Positions 51,433-59,782 of a DNA stretch of 64,000 nt are shown here, in pieces. The stretch spans positions 2,668,501 through 2,732,500 of the forward strand of contig CP119314.1 in the NCBI GenBank assembly GCA_029202385.1, written 5' to 3'. Both the position numbers and the translations under genes were made by a program. Under the pieces are notes generated by a model, which made no database searches, was not told the origin of the DNA, and worked only from the letters and a program-made list of their open reading frames with translations. Origin of the DNA: Candidatus Sphingomonas phytovorans (lineage in GTDB: Bacteria; Pseudomonadota; Alphaproteobacteria; Sphingomonadales; Sphingomonadaceae). How positions within the stretch are numbered: the stretch's first letter is position 1; every line of letters starts with the position of its first letter.

Positions 51433-52167
51433 TTAGTTCCGGTTGCCGAACAGACGCAGGATGAACATGAACATGTTGATGAAGTCGAGATACAGGTTCA
51501 GCGCCGACATGATCACGACATGCTGCTCGGCACTGGTACCGGCGACCTGAGCATACATGCTCTTGGTACGCTGCGTGTCATACGCGGTGAGGCCAGCGAA
51601 CAGCAGCACGCCGACGATGCTGATCACCAGCGCGAACGCACCCGACTGGAAGAACAGGTTCAGCAGGCTCGCCACGATCAGGCCGACAAGGCCCATGATC
51701 AGGAAGGTGCCGAACGCCGACAGGTCACGCTTGGTCGTGTAGCCGTAAAGGCTGAGACCACCGAACGCCGCCGCCGTCGCGAAGAACGACTGAGCGATCG
51801 AGGTGCCGGTGTACTGGAGGAAGATGGTCGAGAGCGACAGGCCCATCGCCACCGCGAAGCCCCAGAACATCGCCTGGAGCGTGCCGGCGGACATCCGCCC
51901 GCCGCCGTAGCTCATGCCGAACACGAAACCGAGTGGGGCGAACACGATAATCCACTTCAGGATGCCGGGATTCTGGAACACCTGAGCGGCCATACCGGAG
52001 CCGGCGAAGGCCATCGCGACGATACCCGTCAGCAGGATCCCCGAGAACATGTAGTTATAGACCGACAGCATGTAGCGGCGCAGACCCGCGTCAAACGCCT
52101 CGGTGCGTGCGCCCGTTGCCGTCGCGAACGATGTCGCGCCAGATTGGGGGTCGGACCAATTAGCCAT
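51433..52167 (-). CDS. Bax inhibitor-1/YccA/YbhL-family membrane protein
   Basis: 244 aa from ATG at 52167 (MANWSDPQSGATSFATATGA), with AAAGGAG upstream; the longer frame is GC-rich shadow. Seven helices follow: SVYNYMFSGILLTGIVAMAF, GILKWIIVFAPLGFVFGMSY, AMFWGFAVAMGLSLSTIFL, FGTFLIMGLVGLIVASLLNL, ALVISIVGVLLFAGLTAYDT, and the end ALNLYLDFINMFMFILRLFG. The YDTQR and LYLDFINMF segments are family signatures, containing the Asp pair of pH-gated calcium-leak channels. Inner membrane. A short palindrome (52188-52202) lies just upstream of the ribosome-binding site. Confidence 0.96.
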   Translation of the reverse strand: MANWSDPQSGATSFATATGARTEAFDAGLRRYMLSVYNYMFSGILLTGIVAMAFAGSGMAAQVFQNPGILKWIIVFAPLGFVFGMSYGGGRMSAGTLQAMFWGFAVAMGLSLSTIFLQYTGTSIAQSFFATAAAFGGLSLYGYTTKRDLSAFGTFLIMGLVGLIVASLLNLFFQSGAFALVISIVGVLLFAGLTAYDTQRTKSMYAQVAGTSAEQHVVIMSALNLYLDFINMFMFILRLFGNRN

Positions 52168-52187
52168 TTCGAAAAAGCTCCTTTGAC

Positions 52188-52202
52188 CCGGCATCATGCC
52201 GG
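52188..52202 (-). promoter_or_regulatory. Palindrome in the YbhL-family gene leader
   Basis: CCGGCAT-C-ATGCCGG lies immediately upstream of the AAAGGAG ribosome-binding site on the minus strand, where it can form a CCGGC/GCCGG stem beside the initiation region. It may modulate translation. I cannot say whether it belongs to the ybhL RNA motif described in Rhizobiales. Confidence 0.35.
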
Positions 52203-52336
52203 ATGACCGGAATATCGCTCTTATCAGAGGGGTTTTCAAGACAATCCGGCGGGCGTGTCTTAGGGGCAAGCAACACTTTATTACAAAAGCCGGCGCGGGA
52301 GATGACAATGACGACAGGCGCGGTAGAATCGCGCGC

Positions 52337-52879
52337 ATGCACCGCCTGTTCGTCGCCCTGCGTCCACCCCCTGCGGTCCGCGCCGCCCTTGCCGCGACGA
52401 TGGACGGCGTGCCCCAGGCACGCTGGCAGGATGACGGCCAGCTCCACCTGACCGTCCGCTACATCGGCCCGGTCGACGGCCGCACGGCGGAGGATATCGT
52501 GCTGGCGCTCGGCCAGGTCCATGCGCCGCCGGTCGAGGTGGCGCTGTCGGGCGTCGGCGCCTTCGACAAGAAGAACCGTATCGATGCGCTCTGGGCCGGT
52601 GTCGCCCCGCACGACGCGCTCGCCGCGCTTCACCGGAAGATCGATCACGCACTCGTGCGCCTCGGCCTCGCGCCGGAGGGTCGTGCCTATCTACCGCATG
52701 TCACGCTCGCGCGGATCAGCCGCGGCGCGGGCTTCGGGCCTGAGATCGAGCGGTGGCGGGCGGCCCATGCCGGCCTGGCCAGCCCGCCCTTCAAGATCGA
52801 GCATATGACCCTGTTCGAAAGCCATCTCGGCGGCGAAGGCGCGCGATATGACGTCGTGGAACGCTGGCACCTCGACTGA
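52337..52879 (+). CDS. thpR: RNA 2',3'-cyclic phosphodiesterase
   Basis: 180 aa from ATG at 52337 (MHRLFVALRPPPAVRAALAA). The two His-x-Thr motifs of the 2H phosphoesterase family are present: DGQLHLTVRYIGPVDGRTAE and AYLPHVTLARISRGAG. The spacing and length fit ThpR (LigT), which opens 2',3'-cyclic phosphates on RNA and may reverse 2'-5' ligation. Cytosolic. It is divergent from the Bax inhibitor-1 gene, and an MFS gene starts 70 bp after its stop on the same strand. Confidence 0.95.
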   Translation: MHRLFVALRPPPAVRAALAATMDGVPQARWQDDGQLHLTVRYIGPVDGRTAEDIVLALGQVHAPPVEVALSGVGAFDKKNRIDALWAGVAPHDALAALHRKIDHALVRLGLAPEGRAYLPHVTLARISRGAGFGPEIERWRAAHAGLASPPFKIEHMTLFESHLGGEGARYDVVERWHLD

Positions 52880-52948
52880 AGCCGAATCCGCTTCCGTATC
52901 CTCCACGCTCTGCTAGCCTCACCGGGCAAAAAACAGATGGGGAGGATC

Positions 52949-54508
52949 ATGGCCACCACACCCACCGGCGCGTCGTCGCGCACGCCAGCCTATGCCTGGT
53001 ACGTCCTCGGCATCCTGTTCCTGGTCTACATTCTCAATTTCGTCGACCGGCAGATCATCTCCATCCTGGCCGAGGACATCAAGCGCGACCTGGGGCTCAA
53101 GGACGAGGATCTCGGCTTCCTCTACGGCACGGCGTTCGGCGTGTTCTATTCGCTGTTCGGCATTCCGCTCGGCCGCCTGGCCGACAACTGGAACCGAGTC
53201 CGGCTGATGACGATCGGCCTCGCGCTCTGGTCGGGCATGACCGCCCTGTCCGGCTTCGCGCGAAGCGGCGGGATGCTGGCGGCAGCGCGGATCGGCGTCG
53301 GCGTCGGCGAGGCCACCGCCAGCCCCTCGGCCTATTCGCTGATCTCCGACTATTTCCCGAAGCGCCTGCGCGCGACTGCGCTCGCGATCTACTCTTCCGG
53401 CCTCTATGTCGGCGGCGGGCTGTCGCTCGGCATCGGCGGGCTCATCGTCCAGCGCTGGAACAAGGCATGGCCCGAAGGCGGGCCACTTGGCCTGCACGGC
53501 TGGCAGGCGGCTTTCCTGATCGTGGGCATTCCAGGGCTGATCGTCGCCCTGTGGATCGCGACGCTGCGCGAACCGAAGCGCGGCGCGTCAGAGGGGCTGG
53601 CCGAGCCGGCACCGCACCCCGCCCCGTTCCGCGAGTTCCTCGAAGAACTCCTCACCATCTTGCCGCCGCTGACCCTGATCGGCGCGGCGCGCGGCGGCGT
53701 CCGCGCCTTCATCGTCAACCTGCTCGGTCTGGCGGTCGTGATCGGTTGCGTCAGCGGGCTGATCGCCGTCGGCGAGCCCTGGCCGCAATGGGTCGCGATC
53801 GGGATCGGCGTCTATGCCGTCTTCTCCTGGGCTTGTGCGTTGAAGCGGCGCGATCCGCCGACCTTCCGCCTGATCGTCGGCAATCCCGCCTTCCTCTGCA
53901 TCGTCGTCGCCTATGGCCTCAACGCCTTCCTCTCCTATGCGGTAAGCTTCTGGGCGGCACCCCATGCGCTGCGCGACCTGGGCGCCTCGCCCGCGACCGC
54001 CGGACTGCTGATCGGCGGGTTCGGCGCTGCGGGCGGCTTCATCGGCGTCACGATCGGCGGCATCGTCGCCGACCGGCTTCGGCGGAGCTTCGCCAACGGG
54101 CGCGTGATGGTCGTCATCTTCGGGGCGGTCGCGCCGCTGCCGGCGGTCTGGGTCGCCTTCACCACTCATGATCTGTGGCTCTATTACGCGATGCTCCCCG
54201 TCGCCCAGATCTGCGCCGCCTCGGCCCTCGGCGCCTCCGCGGCGACGATGCAGGACCTGGTGCTACCGCGCATGCGCGGGACGGCGACGGGGACCTTCTT
54301 CATCGGCACGACGTTGCTCGGCCTGGCGATGGGCCCCTATCTGGCAGGGCGCGTCTCCACGCTGACCGGCAGCCTGTCGGTCGGCGTGCTTTCCCTGCTG
54401 CTGACCATACCCGTCACGCTGGCGGCCGGCATCGCCGCCTATCGGCTGGTTCCGAAGGCCGAGGCCAGTCGCGAGACCTGGGCGCGCGAGGCAGGCGAAG
54501 CGATCTGA
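52949..54508 (+). CDS. MFS transporter (spinster-like family)
   Basis: 519 aa from ATG at 52949, chosen over ATG at 52937 because GGGGAGG sits at the right distance from the former. Twelve helices: YAWYVLGILFLVYILNFVDR opens helix 1, and GRLADNWNRVRLMTIGLALW is the conserved loop 2-3 motif. Later, ARIGVGVGEATASPSAYSLI and ISDYFPKRLRATALAIYSSG are typical of the spinster/glycerophosphoinositol-type group. The middle loop (TLREPKRGASEGLAEPAPHP) is long. Proton-coupled export or import of an amphipathic solute is expected; the substrate is unknown. Stands between thpR and a convergent DUF885 gene. Confidence 0.93.
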   Translation: MATTPTGASSRTPAYAWYVLGILFLVYILNFVDRQIISILAEDIKRDLGLKDEDLGFLYGTAFGVFYSLFGIPLGRLADNWNRVRLMTIGLALWSGMTALSGFARSGGMLAAARIGVGVGEATASPSAYSLISDYFPKRLRATALAIYSSGLYVGGGLSLGIGGLIVQRWNKAWPEGGPLGLHGWQAAFLIVGIPGLIVALWIATLREPKRGASEGLAEPAPHPAPFREFLEELLTILPPLTLIGAARGGVRAFIVNLLGLAVVIGCVSGLIAVGEPWPQWVAIGIGVYAVFSWACALKRRDPPTFRLIVGNPAFLCIVVAYGLNAFLSYAVSFWAAPHALRDLGASPATAGLLIGGFGAAGGFIGVTIGGIVADRLRRSFANGRVMVVIFGAVAPLPAVWVAFTTHDLWLYYAMLPVAQICAASALGASAATMQDLVLPRMRGTATGTFFIGTTLLGLAMGPYLAGRVSTLTGSLSVGVLSLLLTIPVTLAAGIAAYRLVPKAEASRETWAREAGEAI

Positions 54509-54535
54509 CCCTGCCACGCGGCCGTACCGAGGACC

Positions 54536-56362
54536 TCAGCGCACCGCCACGGGCCCACCCGCCGCGATCCAGCGGTCGATCTTCTTCTCCAGCACGGGCA
54601 TCGGCAACGCGCCCGTGTCGAGTACTTCCGCGTGGAAGCCGCGCGGATCGAATTTGGCGCCAAGCGCCGCCTTTGCCTTGGCCTTGGCGCCGGAAATGGT
54701 CAGCTGCCCGATCTTGTAGGCAAGCGCCTGCCCGGGAATCGCGATGTAGCGCTCCACCTCGGCCGTCGCGTCGGTGCGGGCCATCGGCGAATTGGCGAGC
54801 ATATAATCGATCGACTGGTCGCGGGTCCAACCCTTGGCGTGAATGCCCGTATCGACCACCAGCCGCATCGCACGCAGCATCTCGTCGTTCAGGCCGCCCA
54901 TCCGCTGATACGCGTCGGTCTCGACGCCGAGTTCGGGCCACAGCGTCTCGGCATAGAGGCCCCACCCCTCGCTATAGGCAGTATTCCCGCCGAACCGCAT
55001 GAAAGCGGGGAGGGCCGCGTTTTCCTGCGCGAGGCTGATCTGGAAATGATGCCCCGGCACCGCCTCGTGCAGGAACAGGGTCTCCATCTCCCACATGTAG
55101 CGCGAGGGAAGGTCATAGGTATTGTAATAGAAGACGCCCGGCCGCGACCCGTCCGGCGTACCGCCCTGGTAGGACCCGCCGGCATCGGTCTTTTCCTTGT
55201 AGGCCGGCACCGGGCGGATCTCCAGCGCGGTCTTGGGCAGCAGGGAGAATTGCTCGCCGATGCGCTTCTGGATGCGCGCGCCGATCGCGGTATAGCCGTC
55301 GCGCAACTGCGCCGCAGATTGGGGCGCGAACCTCTTGTCGGTGCGCAGGAAGGTGAAGAATTCCGCCAGCGTGCCCTTGAAGCCGACGGCATTCTTCTGC
55401 ACCTCCATCGCCTTCAGGATGCGCGCGACCTCCGACAGGCCCAGCTTGTGCACCTCGTCTGCCCCGAGCGGCAGCGTCGTGTTGGATTCGATCAGATAGG
55501 CATAGAGCTTGTCCCCGCCCGGCATGCCCGACAGGCCGACGCTGTCCCGCGCCGCCGCCAGATAGCTATTGGCCAGGAAATCGCGCATCCGCTTCTCCGC
55601 CGGCACGATCACATCGCTGATCTGCGCCGCATAAGCGGCCCTGAGCCGTGCCTGATCGGCGGGAGAGATTCCCTCCGGAAACTTCTTCACCGGGCCATAG
55701 AATGTCGATGCCTCGCCCTGCTCGGCGATCAGATTGTCGAACTGGCCGATCATGTTCCGCACGACCAGCTTGGGCTGGACGATCCCCGCCTTCATGCCCT
55801 CGCGAAAGCGAACGATCGCCTCGTCGAGCAGCCGCGCATAGCCTGTGTTGCGCCTCAGGTTGTTCTCGTAATCCGCCAGCGTCTTGAACGGCGCAGCCCC
55901 CTGGCCGGACGCGAAATCGGGATAGAAGGTCTGGAAACCGAAGAAATGGTCGAGCGGCCGGACGATCGTCAGCGCCACGATATCCTGGCCCAGCCCGCGC
56001 AGGGCGATCTCGGTCTGGTTGCGGAACACGTCATAGGCGACCTGATCCACCGCCGTCAGCTTCGCCCGGTCGATCGTCGCCAGATTGCGCAGGTTGCTGT
56101 CATTGGCGGCACGTTCGGCAGCGATATGGGCGTCGGACAGATAGTCGCCGAACTGGTCCGCATAGCGCAGATCGCCCCTGAAGATGGCCGAGATCGGGTC
56201 GCGCTTCAGACCTGCTTCGTCGCTGTCGTAGAACAGCCGCTTGAGCTTCATGTCCTCGGCACTGTCGCCCGCGAGCGGCACCGGCGGCGCCAAGGCCTGG
56301 GAATAGGCAGGCACCGTCGCGGTGGAGGCGAGCAGGGCAGCGAGGGCGGTCTTCAGGTGCAT
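54536..56362 (-). CDS. Secreted DUF885 family protein (putative zinc peptidase)
   Basis: 608 aa from ATG at 56362 (MHLKTALAALLASTATVPAY), giving a signal peptide. The DUF885 core runs to the end; the key motif is MWEMETLFLHEAVPGHHFQI (His-Glu-x-x-x-His-His-like zinc site, seen as HEAVPGHH), followed by FGGNTAYSEGWGLYAETLWP with the downstream Glu ligand. Other family blocks: RNQTEIALRGLGQDIVALTI, PGVFYYNTYDLPSRYMWEME and SPMARTDATAEVERYIAIPG. Members are annotated as uncharacterised, peptidase-like. Periplasmic. No operon partner; convergent with the MFS gene. Confidence 0.93.
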   Translation of the reverse strand: MHLKTALAALLASTATVPAYSQALAPPVPLAGDSAEDMKLKRLFYDSDEAGLKRDPISAIFRGDLRYADQFGDYLSDAHIAAERAANDSNLRNLATIDRAKLTAVDQVAYDVFRNQTEIALRGLGQDIVALTIVRPLDHFFGFQTFYPDFASGQGAAPFKTLADYENNLRRNTGYARLLDEAIVRFREGMKAGIVQPKLVVRNMIGQFDNLIAEQGEASTFYGPVKKFPEGISPADQARLRAAYAAQISDVIVPAEKRMRDFLANSYLAAARDSVGLSGMPGGDKLYAYLIESNTTLPLGADEVHKLGLSEVARILKAMEVQKNAVGFKGTLAEFFTFLRTDKRFAPQSAAQLRDGYTAIGARIQKRIGEQFSLLPKTALEIRPVPAYKEKTDAGGSYQGGTPDGSRPGVFYYNTYDLPSRYMWEMETLFLHEAVPGHHFQISLAQENAALPAFMRFGGNTAYSEGWGLYAETLWPELGVETDAYQRMGGLNDEMLRAMRLVVDTGIHAKGWTRDQSIDYMLANSPMARTDATAEVERYIAIPGQALAYKIGQLTISGAKAKAKAALGAKFDPRGFHAEVLDTGALPMPVLEKKIDRWIAAGGPVAVR

Positions 56363-56470
56363 GACATTTCCTATCGTCCGGTGATGCCGGAGCCTAGGAA
56401 TGTCAGTCCCGAACGACAAGCGACACCGTCGCCACCCGCGCCCGCTTCCAGCGCGACGTGCCGGCAGCGG

Positions 56471-57007
56471 CTAGCCCGCCGCGAACACCCCGCACGCGAT
56501 CCGCGCGCCGCTGTTGCCCGACGGATCGGTCATCAGGTCGTCCGCTGCGGCATGCACCACGATCGCCGATCCGTCAGCGTCCAGCAGTCCGGCCATCGTC
56601 GCGCCCGGAATGGTGATGCCAAGCGTGCCACGCCCGTCGGTGCCGACGATGAGATTGGGCAGGTCCCCCTCATGCGGCCCCGCCGGGTTCATCGAGCCAT
56701 GCTTCATCCCGGTCGGGTTCCAGTGCCCGCCAGCGCTGGCGAAATCCGGCGGCGTGCACGTGCCGGTCGTATGTACATGCGCACCGTGGGTGCCCGGCGG
56801 CAGGCCCTTGGCATCGATGGTGAAGCGCAGGCCACCCGTCACTTCATGCGCGGTGACCCGGCCCGCATCGGCGCCGTCCGCAGTACGCAGGCTTGCGGTT
56901 GCCACCGCACCATCGGCGACCGGTGCCCCGACCTCGGCATGCGATTTGCCGCACGCCGAAAGCCCGAGCACAAGCGCAGCCGCCGTCCCGATCGTCATGA
57001 TCCGCAT
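56471..57007 (-). CDS. sodC: Cu/Zn superoxide dismutase (lipoprotein)
   Basis: 178 aa, ATG at 57007. Lipobox LSAC (Cys19) after MRIMTIGTAAALVLGL. SodC motifs: PPGTHGAHVHTTGTC (two Cu His), ASAGGHWNPTGMKHGSMNPA (bridging and Zn ligands), GPHEGDLPNLIVG (Zn His and Asp) and GSAIVVHAAADDLMTDPSGN (Cu His). GNSGARIACGVFAAG holds the second disulfide Cys. It dismutates superoxide in the periplasm, tethered to a membrane. Lies just downstream of DUF885 in map order but is a separate leftward gene. Confidence 0.96.
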   Translation of the reverse strand: MRIMTIGTAAALVLGLSACGKSHAEVGAPVADGAVATASLRTADGADAGRVTAHEVTGGLRFTIDAKGLPPGTHGAHVHTTGTCTPPDFASAGGHWNPTGMKHGSMNPAGPHEGDLPNLIVGTDGRGTLGITIPGATMAGLLDADGSAIVVHAAADDLMTDPSGNSGARIACGVFAAG

Positions 57008-57083
57008 CTAATTTCTCCCGTTGGCGTCCCGCCCCGTCCAACCGCTACGGCGCGGCGCGGTTCCGCGCAACTGCTGTTGACGC

Positions 57084-59660
57084 TCAGCGCGCGCGGCTCC
57101 GCACGGTCAGCGACAGGCCGTAGAAGCGGGGCTCGCCGCCGATGAAGGTCGGCAGGCCCAGCGCGTCCCCGGTATTGCCGGCATCTTTGATATATTTGCG
57201 GTCGAACAGGTTCGTGACGAACGCCTCGAGCCGCCAGATGCCGTTGGCGGATTCAACGCCGAACCGCGCATCGACCAGCGCATAGCCCTTCTGGAATTCG
57301 TCCTGCACCATATCGGGGATCAGATTGCCCTTCTGCAGCGCCGGCAGATCGTTGTCGTCATCGAAGAAGATGCTCGACTGCCAGGTCACGCTCGGGGTGA
57401 AATCGATCTTCACCGGGCCGACCGGCTGCTTCAGCGTGAAACCCGCCGAGGCGGCATTGTCGGGCGAGAGGCGGAAATGATTGCCGTCGCGCACGCCTTC
57501 GGTGAACCGGCCATGATTATAGGCATAGGTCGCGAACAGCATCAGCGCGTCCGATGGGACATAGCGGACCTGCCCCTCGAAGCCATAGCTTCGCGCCTTG
57601 CCGGCATTGGTCGTCACGAACTGCGTGCCGATCTGCTCAAGGGTCTGGAAGTTGCTGTAATTATACAGGAACACCGATCCGTCAGCGAACAGCTTGCGGT
57701 CGAGCAAGGCAGTCTTCACGCCCACTTCATAGCTGTCGACGGTCTCCGACGGCAGCACCTTGAAGCTAGGCGCGCCATAGGGCGCACCGGGCGTCGACAC
57801 GCTCAGCACCTGGGGCCGGCGGCCCCGGGCATAGGTGGCGTAGATGCTGGCGTCGGCGCTCGCCTCGTAGCGAGCGGTCGCGCGCCAGGTGAAACCGGAA
57901 TCCTTGAGGCCCTGATCGAAGCGCGTGCCATTGCCGGCCGTTGGCTGAAGCCCGATGCCGAAGAACGGCACGGCGCTCGCCGGCAAGCTGTTGAGCACTG
58001 CCCCCGGCAGCGCCAGAGCGCCGATCAGCGCATCGCGCTGCGCGCCAGCCGGCAGACTGAGCGCGCCGATGAAGCCGCCCAGGATCGACCGGCCATTGAG
58101 CACCGCGGCGGTGATCCCGGTCGACTTGTCGTCATGGCTGTAGCGGATGCCGGCCCCCAGCTCGAGCCGGTCGGTGACACGGAACGTGGCGTCGGCGAAC
58201 AGGTCGACCGCGTTGGTCCGCGCATAGTTGGTCGAGCTTTCGAGATGGTTCGCCTTGAGGTTCCTCGCGATCCCCAGCGCGGTCGCCGCGGCCAGCGCCG
58301 GGGTCGAACCAAGCGAGACGCCGCTCGCGGCGGCCACGCCCTGGATCAGTTGTGAAGTGAAGGCGGGGTTGCCGATCCAGCTCAGCGGCGCCGGATCGGT
58401 CGCGGGACGCCCGGGAATGAAGCCGTTGAGCGCCGAGGCCACCCGGGCGAGGGCCACACGCTCGTCGAACGACGCCGGCGTGCGTTGCAGCCCGTCCTCA
58501 TGGAAATAGGTGCCGCCGAAAAACGCGGTCAGACGGTCGGACGTGTAGGACAGGCGCAGCGTGCCCATCGTCTGGTTGCCGCGCGCATCCTCCGCCGCGG
58601 TCAGCGCCGGCAGCGAGATGCCGTCGGCATCGAACACTTCGAGCGACTGGAAGCGCCGATAGGAGCCCAGCGCGTTGATCGACCAGTGATCGTCGATCGC
58701 GTAATTGGCGATGCCCGTCGCACCCCAGACGCGACGATTCAGGCCGAGCGGCGTGCTGTTCTCGAAACCCGGCTGCGGCGCCAGTGCCGCGCCCGAATTA
58801 CGCCCGCGATCGCCGATCACCGCACCCGTCACCGGATCGGTCGGGTTGTAGGCGATCGACTTGAACGGCGTGCCGTTGGCATGATCCTCCTGATAATTGC
58901 CGATCAGGTCCAGGGTCAGCTTGCCCGGCGCCCAGCGCAGCGAGCCACGGATCGCCTGGGTATCGACCGAGTTGAAATCCTGATCGTTGCCCTTGGCGAG
59001 CAGATTGTCGACATAGCCGTCGCGCTTCTTCGAACGGCCGGCGATACGGATCGCGAGGGTATCGGTGATCGGCGCATTCGCCGTCATATCGACCTGATAG
59101 GCGTTGAAATTGCCGTAGCTGGCGCGGAAATAGCCATATTGCTCGCTCGGATCGGCCTTGGCCTGGACGATGTTGACCGCCCCGATCAGCGCGCCGCGGC
59201 CATACAGCGTCGATTGCGGGCCCTTCGCCACCTCGACCCGTTCCAGATCGAACAGTTCCACATAGGAACCGCGCGACTTGGAGATGGAGACGCCGTCCTG
59301 GAAGACCGAGACGCGCGGCTCGTTGAACGCGGAGCCGCTGTCCGAGGTGATGCCGCGGATCACGAAGCCGGGATTGTTGGGCGACTGGTTTTGCACGACG
59401 AAGCCGGGGACGTAGCGCGACAGCTTTTCGAAATCGGTGATGCCCAGATCATCGAGGAACCGGCCGGAATAGGCAGTCAGCGCCATCGGCACTTCGGTCG
59501 CATTCTGGCTGCGAAGCTGCGCGGTCACGACGATGTCGCCCTCGGCTGACGCTTCCTGGACCATCGCGGTCGCTTCGGGCGCTGCCTGGGCATGGGCGGC
59601 CGATGCGATCGCCAGCGCCGGAAGGCAGGTGAGCGCGAGAATCGTCGAGCGGATCGTCAT
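57084..59660 (-). CDS. TonB-dependent outer-membrane receptor
   Basis: 858 aa from ATG at 59660 (MTIRSTILALTCLPALAIAS), with a signal peptide ending AAHAQA; the longer frame upstream lacks conserved sequence. TonB box region GDIVVTAQLRSQNATEVPMA; plug PGFVIRGITSDSGSAFNEPR and LERVEVAKGPQSTLYGRGAL; barrel to the end (EPRFYGLSLTVRSRAR). Unlike most it ends in Arg rather than Phe. No STN domain. The ligand is unknown; similar receptors in sphingomonads import siderophores, glycans or aromatic compounds. No dedicated transporter genes adjoin it. Confidence 0.92.
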   Translation of the reverse strand: MTIRSTILALTCLPALAIASAAHAQAAPEATAMVQEASAEGDIVVTAQLRSQNATEVPMALTAYSGRFLDDLGITDFEKLSRYVPGFVVQNQSPNNPGFVIRGITSDSGSAFNEPRVSVFQDGVSISKSRGSYVELFDLERVEVAKGPQSTLYGRGALIGAVNIVQAKADPSEQYGYFRASYGNFNAYQVDMTANAPITDTLAIRIAGRSKKRDGYVDNLLAKGNDQDFNSVDTQAIRGSLRWAPGKLTLDLIGNYQEDHANGTPFKSIAYNPTDPVTGAVIGDRGRNSGAALAPQPGFENSTPLGLNRRVWGATGIANYAIDDHWSINALGSYRRFQSLEVFDADGISLPALTAAEDARGNQTMGTLRLSYTSDRLTAFFGGTYFHEDGLQRTPASFDERVALARVASALNGFIPGRPATDPAPLSWIGNPAFTSQLIQGVAAASGVSLGSTPALAAATALGIARNLKANHLESSTNYARTNAVDLFADATFRVTDRLELGAGIRYSHDDKSTGITAAVLNGRSILGGFIGALSLPAGAQRDALIGALALPGAVLNSLPASAVPFFGIGLQPTAGNGTRFDQGLKDSGFTWRATARYEASADASIYATYARGRRPQVLSVSTPGAPYGAPSFKVLPSETVDSYEVGVKTALLDRKLFADGSVFLYNYSNFQTLEQIGTQFVTTNAGKARSYGFEGQVRYVPSDALMLFATYAYNHGRFTEGVRDGNHFRLSPDNAASAGFTLKQPVGPVKIDFTPSVTWQSSIFFDDDNDLPALQKGNLIPDMVQDEFQKGYALVDARFGVESANGIWRLEAFVTNLFDRKYIKDAGNTGDALGLPTFIGGEPRFYGLSLTVRSRAR

Positions 59661-59782
59661 AAGGAGCCCCTTGTTTTTGGTTGTTATGGGGCGAGTAGGT
59701 GGCGACCGCGTCGCCTCCGTTGCAGCGCAGTGACGATTATATTGCAGCGCAAAAGAATTGAAGCCTGAAAGGGCTTTCTGCC

